In this document: positions 33,600-45,140 of the stretch, one piece after another
Position numbering within the stretch: position 1 is the stretch's first letter
How the letters are laid out: every line of letters starts with the position of its first letter
Source: Atkinsonella hypoxylon
Taxonomy: Eukaryota; Ascomycota; Sordariomycetes; Hypocreales; Clavicipitaceae
Direction of reading: 5' to 3'
Length of the DNA: 64,000 nt
NCBI GenBank assembly: GCA_000729835.1
Contig: JFHB01000029.1
Location: 62,001-126,000 of the forward strand
Translations under genes and position numbers: made by a program
The notes under the pieces: model-generated
Seen by the model: the letters and a program-made list of their open reading frames with translations, nothing else
Told to the model about the DNA's origin: nothing
Database searches by the model: none

Positions 33600-35918
33600 T
33601 CATCGACCAGCCCATCCCAACATTTCCAGCGTTCCCTTCGCTTCCGACGGAGTCATGCCCGCTACACCAAGATGTCGAACTTGGGTCCCGCTTCTCAATC
33701 GCTGCAGACCAAATGCAAGCTTCCAGCTATCTTGTTCACTCATGACGAACACATATCTCTTTCCTTCCTGGTCGCGTACGGTGGCACGTAGCACATGCAA
33801 GCCTTTTTGCTTCCATGCGCCGGTCTGCCCGGCAGACGGAACGGTAGTATTTTTAAATGTTCGGTCGCACAATCCAAGGCGGCAGCATTCCTTGCATATA
33901 CGCAACATATCTTGAAGATAAGCATCGGCTTCGTCGCCGGTCATGACTTTGTGACCATCACGGTCGCCATTTCTTCGGGCTGCTGCCATCTTATAAAGCA
34001 AATGGGGAGCACTCTTGGAACCAGATGAAGAGTTGGGCGCAGCAGAAGCAGACGCATTCGAACAGTGCGGGGGGCACCATACCTCGACAAGTTTGAGTGT
34101 CCATGCCTTAACGTCCCACTCTCGCTGCGGGACGCCGCGAACGTCGTCGTCGATGAAAAGTCCTTCGGTGGTGATCCGGAGGATCAGTCCATCCGTAACG
34201 GATCCCACGCCGGAGACGAGTTGGCTGGCTGGCGTCTTGGCGTACTGATTCAGAAAAACATACACTGCTTGAATGACAATCTTGTCAGGGTCTTTCGTCG
34301 TATACGGTCCACGAACTGAAGGCGGTGGTGTGGTATGAGATGTTGTGTGTGACTGCGCCCATGATGCGTCGGACCCCGTGAATGAGGACATAGAGGGTCG
34401 GCGATTTGTCCTCCGAGGATGATCATACGGCCGATATGAGTAAGTGTCGTCCTGGGTGGTGCTCACAAACGTTCGCGCAGTTGGCGCCGGAGGTTTTTTC
34501 TCGGAGCTTGGGGGTTTCTTTGTAGTTGACGAGGCTGACGAGCTTGCTTTTGGTGGTCGACCATTTGGCCACATAGATGTTCGTTCACCAACACCAGAAA
34601 AAGCGTATGAGCTGCTCACACGGGACGCTCCTTCTCCAGGAGCAGCAGGAGCAGCAGGAGTAGAAGCAGCAGGAGAAGAGGTTGAAGCAGGGGCAGGAGC
34701 AGGAGCAGGAGCAGGACTTGCGGAAGCAGCTACTTTCCTTCTCTGTTCTTCCTTGGCCTTCTCCTCCCTTTCTCTCCGTAACCTCTCTGCGAGCTCTTTG
34801 CGCCGCAAGTCGGCTTCCTCTTTGAGTTTCTTTTCTCTTGCTTCCTTTTCCCTACGTTCTTTTTCCTTTTCCCGTTCTTGTCGCTCCTTTGCTTCCTTGG
34901 CCCGTAATTCTGCCAGCCGCTTTGCAGCCTCTTCTCTTCGCTTTTTCTCTGCCTCTTTCGCCTTCCTTTCCTCTTCCTTCTTCCTTGTCTCTTCTCGAGC
35001 CTTCTCCCAAGTCCCTTTCGGCGTTTGCGGCTTTGGTGAGCTTGGCTGTGGAACAGGCCGTTGCCATGATGTCTTTGGCTTCTCTGGTTGAGGAGGAGAA
35101 GGCGGACGAGCAGGCGGAGGTGAAGGTGGACGAGCAGGCGGAGGTGAAGGTGGACGAGCAGGCGGAGGCGAAGGCGGACGAGCAGGCGGAGGCGAAGATG
35201 GATGAGCAGGCGGAGGTGAAGGTGGACGAGCAGGCGGAGGCGAAGATGGATGAGCAGGCGGAGGTGAAGGTGGACGAGCAGGCGGAGGCGAAGATGGATG
35301 AGCAGGCGGAGGTGAAGGTGGACGAGCAGGCGGAGGTGAAGGTGAACGAGGAGGTGGACGAGGAGGCGGTGGTGTCGGCGGCGGCGTTTGCGGTCGAGTC
35401 TGCGGCGGTGGTCCACCTCTACCAGGAGGTCGAGGAGGAGGAGGACTGCTATGAGGTGGCGGACGTGGAGGCGGACCGCCATGAGCCTCTGCATTTGGAG
35501 GTGCTCCTGGATTTGAGGAACAAAATCCGCTTGATGTATACCCTGCTCCTCCGCCGCTACTGTACGAACTCCGATAGTGGCTCGAGCCAGACAAACCGTC
35601 CTTTTGGGTCCTTCCCAAAGCCCACGCTCCGAAGCCGACTCCGAATATGATGAGAGTTATACCCATATTTCCTAAACCCTGGAAGCTCTCCCACCAAGCA
35701 CGAAACGCCGGGGCCATGCTCTGAAATAGCGCAACCAATATTAAGGCTGATGCGAATCCGGCAAAAAAACTGTTGACGTTCGGCCTCAAGGACGGTAAAT
35801 ATAGGAAGCCCGCGCCCGCTGAATGCTCTGGTATGACGAAAATGTCGTATTTGCCTGGCGGTAGGCCAGATGACCTCGGCACCTCGCCATGCGGCGGAGG
35901 CGGCGGAGGGGCAGTCAT
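33600..35918 (-). CDS. Proline-rich two-pass membrane protein of unknown function
   Basis: A single exon of 772 residues. The N-tail is short and Pro-rich. Two hydrophobic helices at about 48-68 and 84-103 are probable membrane spans. A Gly/Ser/Tyr segment follows, then a long Pro/Arg/Ser region (about 150-285) built of octapeptide repeats, a highly charged Lys/Glu/Arg coiled-coil stretch (about 300-405) and an Ala/Pro/Ser linker. A globular C-terminal domain of about 230 residues (DPDKIVIQAVYVFLNQYA...GLILRITTEGLFIDDDVRGVPQREWDVKAWTLKLVEVW) looks conserved and resembles fold types that sit at membrane surfaces. Related proteins in other Hypocreales are, as I recall, annotated only as hypothetical. 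The coiled coil and PPP repeats suggest a scaffold. Function is unknown. Confidence 0.75.
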   Translation of the reverse strand: MTAPPPPPPHGEVPRSSGLPPGKYDIFVIPEHSAGAGFLYLPSLRPNVNSFFAGFASALILVALFQSMAPAFRAWWESFQGLGNMGITLIIFGVGFGAWALGRTQKDGLSGSSHYRSSYSSGGGAGYTSSGFCSSNPGAPPNAEAHGGPPPRPPPHSSPPPPRPPGRGGPPPQTRPQTPPPTPPPPRPPPRSPSPPPARPPSPPPAHPSSPPPARPPSPPPAHPSSPPPARPPSPPPAHPSSPPPARPPSPPPARPPSPPPARPPSPPPARPPSPPQPEKPKTSWQRPVPQPSSPKPQTPKGTWEKAREETRKKEEERKAKEAEKKRREEAAKRLAELRAKEAKERQEREKEKERREKEAREKKLKEEADLRRKELAERLRREREEKAKEEQRRKVAASASPAPAPAPAPASTSSPAASTPAAPAAPGEGASRVSSSYAFSGVGERTSMWPNGRPPKASSSASSTTKKPPSSEKKPPAPTARTFVSTTQDDTYSYRPYDHPRRTNRRPSMSSFTGSDASWAQSHTTSHTTPPPSVRGPYTTKDPDKIVIQAVYVFLNQYAKTPASQLVSGVGSVTDGLILRITTEGLFIDDDVRGVPQREWDVKAWTLKLVEVWCPPHCSNASASAAPNSSSGSKSAPHLLYKMAAARRNGDRDGHKVMTGDEADAYLQDMLRICKECCRLGLCDRTFKNTTVPSAGQTGAWKQKGLHVLRATVRDQEGKRYVFVMSEQDSWKLAFGLQRLRSGTQVRHLGVAGMTPSEAKGTLEMLGWAGR
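35095..35345 (-). repeat. Coding minisatellite, 24-nt units (octapeptide repeat)
   Basis: About ten tandem 24-nt units inside the preceding gene encode ARPPSPPP and AHPSSPPP. The first seven alternate between the two forms, which makes a 48-nt higher-order unit; the last four are all ARPPSPPP-like. The near-identity of units points to recent expansion by slippage or unequal exchange. Confidence 0.85.
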
Positions 35919-37702
35919 ATCGTTGACTCAGATTCCGGGTGTCAATCGATCGAATGTGTGGAAAAGAGTTCACGGAAACTAGGCGGAAGGTGCAAGTTCG
36001 TATCGCTTCAGGCTATATGATTTTCAAAAGAGCCATCAGAAGCTATAATTAAAAAGCTGTTCCGTGTTAGCCTGTTGAATATTGATAGCAACTGTACGTT
36101 GAATAGTACCAGGCCATTCTTGCGATTCTAGCCTTGATCGAAACTTACCAGACGAAACGGACAAGATGTCGAGCACACAGCGCAAGCAAATGACAACGCC
36201 AGGCTCCGGAGCAAAATGCAGACAACTACAAGGGCTAGAGAAAACAAAGATGCAGAGGCTTGCAATGCTAGAAATGAGGAAGCAGACGAAATGGATCGCA
36301 AAACATCACTGCCCTGCAGAGAATTAGTAGACACGAGAGTTGATGCAAGAAAGAGGATGAAAATGGCAGGGGCCAGGTTCAAAGTCAGCGTTTAGTGCCA
36401 ACGTTGATGGCCGAGCTGGTGGGCGAGCGAGTGGCCCGGTCACACATTGTTTACCTTTGAATAATATACCGAAAAAAAAAAAAAAAAAAAAAAAAAGTGC
36501 CCATTGAGGGATTGGGGCGACAATGTGCAGAGGGGTTGCAGTGGGGTTCTAGTGGACTTCAGTGGTCTCCAGTAATCTCCAATGGGTCTGGTGTCAGACA
36601 GCTACAGTGGGTGTACCAGAGCTCCAGAGCTGTAGAGCAGAGCTGCACTGATCAATAAAACGGCTCGAGCTTGGCTTGGTTACCAGTCCCATGACCAGAC
36701 TCCTACCCACGTCGCACACATCTGACCAGACTCCTACCCACGTCGCACACATCTGACCAGACTCCTACCCACGTCGCACACATCACGGGCGGGGATGGCA
36801 TGGGCCCCGGCGTGGTCTCTTGTCTCTTGTTACTCTCTGTACGGAGTAAGTTGCCTTCTTGCCTCCCCCAAGCATGGACAGAACAGTGGTCACGGACATG
36901 GGCACAGATAGGCATCCACACTGACGATGCAGGAGACGGCAACGAATCTGCTGCACTGCTGCCCAGCTTTTGCGACTCGTTCCTCTTTCCTCCACCAGTA
37001 AGCAGCATCTGCCCCAAGACGAACTGCCATGCGTGTTGTCCTGGCAACGGATCACTCGCGTGGCGTGGGACCTCACGAATTGAACAAACAGGGGTCTGGG
37101 TCCCAATAGCTTGACGAAAGCCTGCCACCGTCTGTCTCCATACAGGCTCTGTATCGCAACGCCCACGGCACTCCATGGCCGATTATGTTGCAGTTGGAGC
37201 CGCCTTGTAACCATTTTCTTCGCGATGCTCTATCCAATGTAGAAGATACTGTGTACGAAGAAGAAAATAAAAAGGCGCTTTGGTTCGCATGCAATATGTA
37301 CCCCTTATGCCTCCACGTATGAACTACAGATTATTTATCATATGTCTTGTAATTGGTATTATCCCGTTTCCGACTCTGGGGCTTGTTAATGTCCCGCCCT
37401 TTATGTTTGCCCTTAGTTCCGTACGTTGTCGTGAAGAAAAGCACAATCTCATGGGGTAAATCACTCTCACAATCCTGGCTGTACCCAGCGAGATGATCGA
37501 TACTCACTCATCTCAGGCCACACGCCCTGGATGAGCAGTCTCGTATCGCGGACAAGATTTAGCGTCTCGCGCCAAGAAAATACAGCAGGACATCCAAAAG
37601 CCATGTCAGTCCCTCAGCACCACGAGTGCCTATCCAGGCTAGCCAGACGACAAGTTCCAAGAGAAGCAGGATGCTCTGTACGATGAGCATCGCGAACACT
37701 AG
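35919..37702. other. Intergenic with repeats, no gene supported
   Basis: About 1.8 kb. Contains a 24-nt poly-A (about 36472-36496), a stretch of degenerate AGTGG-type words (36540-36610), a 3 x 31-bp tandem repeat (listed separately) and a TACGGAGTA word at 36840-36848. An 84-residue hydrophobic frame on the minus strand (36128-36382) has a signal-peptide-like start, but nothing else supports it. Confidence 0.45.
36692..36784. repeat. Three perfect 31-bp tandem repeats
   Basis: The 31-bp unit begins TGACCAGACTCCTACCCACG and is present three times without mismatch (36692-36722, 36723-36753, 36754-36784). It lies in an intergenic region upstream of nothing obvious. Confidence 0.9.
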
Positions 37703-38815
37703 TCACAGCCTCTTTATACGGCTATTCGCCACATCCAACTTCTTGTTCACCCTGTCCACATCCTCATCGAGTAAAGCGAGCATCTCCGTTTGGGCATCGA
37801 CTTCGTCTTTGATCTGAAGGCCCATTTCTTTTTGTCGACGAATTATAGCAGTGAGTTGGCCGAGGTTGAGATCCTGGTCTGCGAGCTCCTTCTTCTGCAG
37901 GAGGAGAATGCCCTCATTGTCAAGTTCCCTGGTCTTGGCAGTTTCGGGGAGCGGTGCGCCGAGGACACGGCCTGCTGGACGGCCCCCTTTCAGGAGGGCT
38001 GCTTTTTCAGCTGACGCACCGGGTATACTCATTAGTGTGGCGTTAGAGGAGCCGCCTCGGGCGTGGCTGCTGCTAGAGGAGCTGGGCATATAGTTGGAAA
38101 GCTTGTCGAGGGCGTCTCGTTCTATGCGTGCCGTAGAAACGAGATCTCGGCGGCGACGGAGCTCTCCCTCTCCGAGACGATTGGAATCTTGCATCTTACG
38201 GAGGCCATCGGATAGAGTGGTCGCGAGGGTGCTGGCCTTGAGAAGGACCTTTTTGGCGGCAGATCCTGCTTCTGCTGCGGCGGTGGTGTTGCCGCTATCG
38301 GATGAGATGTCGCGGCGGGCGAGGTGTTGTCTTGCTTCGTTGATAGTTTGCTTCAGTTCGCGGTACATGTCGAGCCATGTCTGGGGGTCTGCTGCCCCTG
38401 TTGCGGCCGGTCGGGCCATGCCTGATGCTGATACGGCCGAGTTTGTGGTGCTCGAGGAGCTGGGGAGGTTGAGAAAGGCTCGCCAGGCGGGTGTGTCTCG
38501 CCATCTTCGGTCAGGCGTTTCGGCTATGGTGCGTAGATACTTCTCCAAGCCAACTTGCCTGTCGCGCGTGAGCTCGGGCGAGCGGACGGTAGATTTGAGC
38601 CAGTGCTTGCCAGGGAGAGGTTCCGGTGGCGGCGAGCCAACTTGCTCGACGAGCGCGCTGTGCAATCTGGCAAAGTCTGAGTATCGCTTCTGGACGACGA
38701 ATGAGCGAAGAGGTAGTCGCAAAGTGATATTGTAGAGGGTGTAGGGCTTGGACGAGCCCTCGTCGGAGACGCTCGTTGATGGGATTGCGATTTCAGGCGG
38801 CGGTGCCATGGCCAC
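37703..38815 (-). CDS. VAM7: Vacuolar SNARE Vam7 (PX domain, Qc-SNARE)
   Basis: A single exon of 370 residues. The N-terminal PX domain (about 5-118, with VVQKRYSDFARLHSAL and the PPLPGK-like turn EPLPGKHWLKS) binds phosphatidylinositol-3-phosphate. A Ser/Ala-rich linker holds a middle helical part. The C-terminal 65 residues are a Qc-SNARE helix (QDLNLGQLTAIIRRQKEMGLQIKDE...NKKLDVANSRIKRL). There is no transmembrane segment, as in yeast Vam7, which reaches the vacuole through its PX domain. It works in homotypic vacuole fusion with Vam3, Vti1 and Nyv1. It is slightly longer than the yeast protein (316). Confidence 0.93.
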   Translation of the reverse strand: MAMAPPPEIAIPSTSVSDEGSSKPYTLYNITLRLPLRSFVVQKRYSDFARLHSALVEQVGSPPPEPLPGKHWLKSTVRSPELTRDRQVGLEKYLRTIAETPDRRWRDTPAWRAFLNLPSSSSTTNSAVSASGMARPAATGAADPQTWLDMYRELKQTINEARQHLARRDISSDSGNTTAAAEAGSAAKKVLLKASTLATTLSDGLRKMQDSNRLGEGELRRRRDLVSTARIERDALDKLSNYMPSSSSSSHARGGSSNATLMSIPGASAEKAALLKGGRPAGRVLGAPLPETAKTRELDNEGILLLQKKELADQDLNLGQLTAIIRRQKEMGLQIKDEVDAQTEMLALLDEDVDRVNKKLDVANSRIKRL

Positions 38816-41513
38816 GAGGGTTGAGGTAAGGATGGATGCAAACTCGTGCCCGGTAGTGTAGATTGGGTAGGACTATTTCGAAAGGATGAGTAGTGAGATG
38901 GGCATGTGATTGTAGATAGGATGTCTTGTGTTCCTCAGCAGCACAGCTGCTTTTCACCGCAGGACGAGTCGGCGATTACTTGCACAAGGATTATTCGAGA
39001 TTCGTTCGCCCTCAAGGTCCGGATTGTTGAATTAGACAGGGGCGAATGGCTGGCCCATGATGCGCTCGTGTCGAGTAACCAATTTGAACTGGAACGAATT
39101 AAGTGTAATTCAGGAGATTTCGCTGACTACGGAAAGAGTATAGTTATTCTTCAAACGTCAAGAACGAGAATGACGGTGGTTGCTAGGAGCCAAGTGATGA
39201 TGCAAGCGTTGCGAAGTGACGGGCCCCTAGTTAACTACAAGTCTGACGGCTTCGCCTCGGAAGTGGAGACAAGACAAGACAAGACAAGACCAAGCTACGA
39301 CCAGTCGGGAACTTGTGTCTGCACCGTTGCGGAGCACCAGGCCAAGGCACTGAGGTACCTACCCAGGTACCTAAGGAACGTCCGCTTAGTGTAAAATTCG
39401 CATCATTTGTTATCACATTAATGCTTTTTTTTGCAGTCGGATCGATGCCTGAAAAATTGTGTAGAAATTTCGCCTCTTGTGGCAAGCGTCGCTTAACGTA
39501 CTCACTATTTTGTTAGAGGTGGTATGCTTGTAGTTGGTACACGCAGTGCAGGTAGGTGACATAGAACTCGGATGAACGTAGAAGCGAGCACCACTATCCC
39601 TTTAGAGTGTAAGGCTAACTTACACATTCGTACCGACCGGCATGTGGCATGTTAGACCAATCAGAATTATTTCACTTAGAGGCACTTCTTCAGCCTTGCG
39701 TATTTATATTATACTATGCGGTACCAGCAAATATCCGAGCTACAGAGAGCTACACAGAACGTCTTACAACCTGACCTTGATGGAGGGGTTCGGGGTTCCT
39801 CATCCGTACAAAGGTCACTCGATGTCCCCTCGACCCAGCGAACCAAAGTGGGTCGGCACGCACGAAAGCGTCAATAGGTACCTGACTACGGAGTAGGTGC
39901 CGTGCAACACGACTAAGCCGACGAAAGAAGTAGGTTGGTACGCAAGTGTACCTTTCTCGGCACGTGGATTGTAATATAATTAACAATTGTGCTGTTTCTT
40001 CCTTAAACTACGATAGAGGCCTGGGTTATGTTTAAAATGTGAGGTTGCCGCATGACCTTCGAATCGGGCTGGTCCTTGAATGAAAGATGGACTAAAATTC
40101 AACGCAAATTGGCATCACTGAAGTCTCCGGGGGGTATATCAACGACGAGAGTACTAGAAGTTCTTGCTTGGCGGATTGGGGGACGATATCAGTGTTGTGC
40201 AAATGTCGGTTATTATTGCGTAAGCACATAATTGAACGAATGAAGGACAATAACTGTGTAATGTCGAATCCAGCGAAGCAAAGCCCTTCTTTTCACGATG
40301 GAGAACGAGGCTGATCGCAAGGTTCGATTGGCCCTCGGCGCGTAAGCGAAGCACAGTGCCGAGGTTGGACATTGCCTGCAGGTGCTCTGGGGTTGAATGA
40401 CAGCCAACGGGTAGTGGTAATTCGCAAATTTAAATATTTTTCGAACCAGAAAACGGAATGGCAAAACATTACTTTGAGATATCTATATAGTCACAGTAAT
40501 TAGGTCCAAGGGGAGCTCGTACGGACGGTTACGCGTTTTTATGATGTGGAAACAAGATCTTTCATCGCCAGGATCACTTCTTTACTTTTTCTCCTCACAC
40601 TCCGATCTCTTTTCGAGAAATGATACTCACCGACTGTGTAGCTCCACACCTCAGTCTTTTACTTTCATTATTAGTATCACGAATAGTCGAAATTACGAAG
40701 CTTTTGACAAACACTCGACCAGCTTGTTCCGTTCGAATAGAAAACGGAGTCACAGAATTATTTCATGCCCAAGGTGCATTCATCAGCAGAGGTCCATTTC
40801 GCAGAGCCGGATGCAGCCCAGGCATTTATTTTCTGCTGCCTCAGCCGAAATGGCACCATAACTATCCGCAGCCTCTGCTTGGTTCGGCTGCTTACCGATT
40901 ATGCAGTGATCATCATGTACTTTCCCCTGTGGCAAATTCAACAAGCTGAACAGCTGCTTACAGACCGGCATCTTGTGCAGCAAACAAGGCCACGTCAACA
41001 TCACACACAGCAGACACAGGATTCGCACAGGAAAATTGTAACGATAATGATCAGTATTGTATAAAGCTATATTCCAGAGACCCTGCAATGGCGTGTGCAT
41101 TTCGTCCGTCATAATCTTGTCCTTACGCCGACAACCCAACCTTCAGCCACAATACCATTTTGCGTAAAAGTTGCGTTAATGGCAATCAATGTATGAACAG
41201 ACGATCAAACCGTTGCTCAGTCTTCCCTGCCGTCCTGGACACCTCATTCTATATACATGTACAAATTTCTCATTTATGTTCAATGAATCGAAGTTGCTAT
41301 GACAAAGATCGTCGTAGTCCGAGTCACAGTGGAGATCGAGCTACAAGAAGATGGTGGACGCTGCATGCTCAATGTCAATGTCGTGTGTGATGTTCCTGCT
41401 GGTGCAGGCATGCGAGCTAGACCATTAATGGTCACGTCCATCGTTGTGTGCTGCGTGTGCGGGCTTTTCTGAGGCGCCTGACCTTTTGGTGGCTGCTCAT
41501 TGTAATTATCATT
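38816..41513. other. 2.7-kb intergenic region, no gene supported
   Basis: No family-like ORF. Small repeats: ACAAG x about 4.6 at 39267-39291, the AGGTACCTACCCAGGTACCT motif at 39353-39376, and TACGGAGTA at 39887-39895. The left end should hold the VAM7 promoter; the right end is 3' of the GH55 gene. Confidence 0.45.
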
Positions 41514-43859
41514 CTATGATAACTCAAAGCCGGCAATAGCTGCACAAAAGTTGTTGCGGTTATCGGAGTCCTTGGCTACAGTCTGGCCATTCACATTCAC
41601 CATGGAGATGCTAGCTTTGGTGCTGATGCCGTAAAGCGCAACCTTGGAGTTCTCAATCGAAATTATGCTGTCTTGGCAGTCGTTGGCGTTGACACACTCC
41701 TGTGCGTAGTTATCGAAGAAGCTGTACAAGCCACCGCCATAGGCAAAAACATTGTTCGAGTTCTGAACGCGAAGACCCCAAGTTCGGGCACACTTAGCGC
41801 TCGTGCATGTGGAGAAATCTGGGTCTGAGAACTTCGAATTCACGGTGAAAGGCACCTTAGCGTCGGGGTTGCCTTGCATGTAAGCCGTTTCGGTCTGGAT
41901 AAGAGCCATGTAGACATTTTGCGCGTTGGTGAGCTGATAGTTGTAGAGCTGGTTGTGTTCTGAGGACGTTCCCCATAGCCAAGCACCCTGAGTACTCTCT
42001 ATCAAAACGCCACGGCCGTTATAAATGTTGATTTGGTTGTGATCGTTGAGGTCAAGCTCGTGGTCGGCGACCCAAAACCACGCATTCTCGATGTAAGGTC
42101 TGGCAGACTCGGTGACATGCATCAACATAAAGGCACCGATGCACTCAGGATTGGGGCTGGTCTGGACATTGGGGGTCTTGCTACACTTGTCCGACTGCAG
42201 CAGAGTTCCAGCAGAGCCACCGACACGGAAGTGAACGTCCCAGAGAGCTGCACAGCCCTGAGACTGGCCAGCGACATTGAACTCCATGAGGATGGCACCA
42301 GGTTGAGGGCCTAGTGTCTCGAACATAAGGTCTTGCATTTCGACGGTGCCGACATCCCCCGGCTGGCCCACTTGGAAGACAGGCTTTGGGTTTGACATGT
42401 CCTTGAAATTGCTATCGCCACCGGCAAGGATAAGTGGCCAGATTTCACCGACAACTCTGACATTTTTAGGAAGTTTGACAGTGTTGGTGATGAGATAAGC
42501 GCCATGGTCGAAATAAACAATCTGGTCAGAGGAAATGCTGTCAAAGACGGCCTGGATAGCTGCAGTGTCATCTGATTTTCCGTCGCCCTTGGCACCCTTG
42601 GATTTGACCGAGACAAATTGGGAGGCGGAGACATCGTTGTATTGAGGTTTGCTGCGGGTGAAAATCCGGCCGTCGCCGTCAGTCAAAGCAGCGGGCTTGG
42701 GGACAGCGCTTTGGGAACCCTGAGCAGCTTTCCCCTCGGCACTGACGTATGATCGGCCTTGGGCCCAGGAGCTCACGAGAGCGTTGCCAGCAAGAATAGT
42801 TTCTTTGTTTTGGCCGTTCTGAACGGCAACGGGAACATTCTTTGTCATATCAACGTTGTCAATGACGAGGGTACCGTTGGTGCCTGACTGGTTCGGGTTG
42901 TAGACCGTAACGATGCCGACGGGTGTGTTACAAAAGGCGCTGTCAGCAATGACAATAGAGCCAACGGTCTGAACATCGCCTCCATTGGCCATGTTGATAC
43001 CAACGCCACAGTTCTTGATGGTCAAACCATGAAAAGTCCAGACCCAGTTCCAGTTCATGTAGATGGCAGTCTTACAGTTGTTGAAGCGCAGGTTGCGAGT
43101 GGTGAACTGCTGGTTGCCCAGGAACGCACCAATGTTTCCGCCATTGAATGTCAAGTCTGTCATGAAACCGCCAGAGCCGTTGTCCATGAAGATACCTTGC
43201 TGCTTGTTGTCACTCGAATTGTCTTGAATCATGTTGAATTCGATGTTCTGCAGCGATGTTGCTTGAGCAACCTGCCAATGAATGCCTGTACCTGTTGACA
43301 TGGGCAATCCAGTCAAATCGATCTTGAAGTTGCGAACCTGGCGGAAGAAATTGTTCTGGTTCGTGTACCAGTTCTTGCCCGAGTTGTCGTATGGGTCGGA
43401 ATCAATGACGGCCATACCGACAAAATTCGCAGCCGCTTTGAGAGTGGGCACGTTAACAGCATCACCGACAAGCTGGGTGTAGTAGTACGAAACTATGGGC
43501 TTAGAGACAACATAGGTACCAGGAGGGAAGTAGACGATAGCGGGAGTGGTGGTGCTGGAGTCGCAACCCTGGCCACAGCGCTGGCCGTCAGCAATGGCAT
43601 TGTTGATGGCAACCGTGTCATCGGTGCTTCCGTCTGCCTTGGCGCCGTAGTCCATAACATTGCGGTAGACTTTATATTCCGCGTTTCCAAAGGCTGCCTT
43701 GCCTTGCCGCGGAATGTTGGACATCCACCAGTTGGAGTTGGCAACATTGGCCTCGGAGCTGCTACTATCCTGAATAGAGCAGCCAGGTGCCGCTGAAACT
43801 GGCAACGACAAGAGGCGCAACGCCAGGAAGAAAGCCGTGACAGTCGTCGACAGCCCCAT
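41514..43859 (-). CDS. Secreted exo/endo-1,3-beta-glucanase, GH55
   Basis: A single exon of 781 residues. Residues 1-23 are a signal peptide (FFLALRLLSLPVSAAPG). The mature protein has two tandem right-handed beta-helix domains. Each opens with a related block: VMDYGAKADGSTDDTVAINNA (about 68-88) and VKSKGAKGDGKSDDTAAIQA (about 418-437). In the second half the GH55 signature STQGAWLWGTSSEHNQLYNY carries the Glu expected to be the acid catalyst. Family members hydrolyse beta-1,3-glucan (laminarin, fungal cell wall) and are known from Trichoderma and insect-pathogenic Hypocreales, where they serve cell-wall turnover or attack on other fungi. The length fits the family (750-800). Confidence 0.93.
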   Translation of the reverse strand: MGLSTTVTAFFLALRLLSLPVSAAPGCSIQDSSSSEANVANSNWWMSNIPRQGKAAFGNAEYKVYRNVMDYGAKADGSTDDTVAINNAIADGQRCGQGCDSSTTTPAIVYFPPGTYVVSKPIVSYYYTQLVGDAVNVPTLKAAANFVGMAVIDSDPYDNSGKNWYTNQNNFFRQVRNFKIDLTGLPMSTGTGIHWQVAQATSLQNIEFNMIQDNSSDNKQQGIFMDNGSGGFMTDLTFNGGNIGAFLGNQQFTTRNLRFNNCKTAIYMNWNWVWTFHGLTIKNCGVGINMANGGDVQTVGSIVIADSAFCNTPVGIVTVYNPNQSGTNGTLVIDNVDMTKNVPVAVQNGQNKETILAGNALVSSWAQGRSYVSAEGKAAQGSQSAVPKPAALTDGDGRIFTRSKPQYNDVSASQFVSVKSKGAKGDGKSDDTAAIQAVFDSISSDQIVYFDHGAYLITNTVKLPKNVRVVGEIWPLILAGGDSNFKDMSNPKPVFQVGQPGDVGTVEMQDLMFETLGPQPGAILMEFNVAGQSQGCAALWDVHFRVGGSAGTLLQSDKCSKTPNVQTSPNPECIGAFMLMHVTESARPYIENAWFWVADHELDLNDHNQINIYNGRGVLIESTQGAWLWGTSSEHNQLYNYQLTNAQNVYMALIQTETAYMQGNPDAKVPFTVNSKFSDPDFSTCTSAKCARTWGLRVQNSNNVFAYGGGLYSFFDNYAQECVNANDCQDSIISIENSKVALYGISTKASISMVNVNGQTVAKDSDNRNNFCAAIAGFELS

Positions 43860-45140
43860 TATGAAGTAGAAGTAGCTTTTTGTAGACGATCTAGGAGTGT
43901 TTCGTTCTTGATGGCAAGCCCGGGCGGAGTTCTATAAAACCAAGGAAGTATAGAGTTAGCCCAGAGCCCAAGTGAAATGTGATCAAGTATTGGCCAAAGT
44001 AGAGTGATGCCAGAGACTCCAAGAATTTCTTGCGAAAGTATGTATACCTTGGCAATGATACGATTCACTCGCAAAAGGTGCTGGAAAGGGACGAGGAAAG
44101 GTGGAGAAGACTGAGGAGAAATGCCAACTGATCTGAGGGTCAGGTGAAGTAGTGATGAATCGAACTGGATGGGAACAGCCTTTTATGCTAACTGCCACAG
44201 AGCAAATACATCAATGCGACAACAAGTTCTCCGCGTGAAGCACATCTAGCCCTTTTGAACGCCCATGCACTTGCACGAGACTTGAGTGCATGACATGGTC
44301 GCGAGGGAAACTCAGCGCCACGTCGCTATGTGATTAGGCACAAAGCTAATACGCCTCTGAGCCTTGCTCAAAGGGAGAACCATCCTAGTTCAATGTGCTA
44401 AACCGGGAGGGCAGCTACGTCTTCCTTTTGCGTGAAGTCGTTGACAGTGCGAAGCAGCAAGATGACAGATGAAGGGTGCGGGGGTGTACAGGAAGCGGAG
44501 GGGTGGGTGCAGCAGTTTTGGGGGGTCAGATGAGTTGCCCCTAGCGCGGTTAATTCTCCCCACCAATCTATGATGACTGCCATGGTTGCCCCCAGTCATA
44601 GATTTGTCCGCAAAAGTGATGCACTTTGTCACAGCCCTGTGAGACTTCCCCCGCTAGTGAAGCACGGCCTTATGCACGGGGGAAGTCATAGAAAGCCCAC
44701 TACCACACAAACGATGGCATGGAGATGCTTGACCAGGCGACGGATGTATGAAGCTGAAGGGACTCTTCAGGCTGCAAGTAGTGTAACTCCAAAGTGCTTG
44801 TTATAAACCGACATGGGCACGAAAGCGGACGATTGCTCGGCGAGGATTGTGAAGAACGTTGCATATAGCGCGGGAACGTACCGATAGGGATATCGAAGTT
44901 GTAGAAAAGGGAGTGACACTCAAAACAAGATCCCTGAGTTTGTGGTAACGAAGAAGAAAAGTCGTTCCGCAGGCGTTGCGCAGGCAGCAAAAATGCAGAA
45001 AATGAAGGGATCGGATGGAAGAGGAGACGATGTGGAAGGAAGAGAATGGAGAGGATCTAGGTTTTGACGAGAAACCGTGCTGGGTAGATGGAGGAGCAAG
45101 CAAACAGGGAAGTCGCGACCAGGATCAATGGAAGAAGGAA

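Noticed and set aside
34838..35650. 270-residue plus-strand frame with EQAEVKVD-type repeats
   Set aside because: It is the antisense shadow of the 24-nt coding minisatellite in the minus-strand membrane protein; the repeat length is a multiple of three and free of stops in this frame.
36128..36382. 84-residue hydrophobic minus-strand frame with signal-peptide-like start
   Set aside because: Leu/Ser-rich composition is what a purine-rich plus strand would give; no family match and no supporting context.
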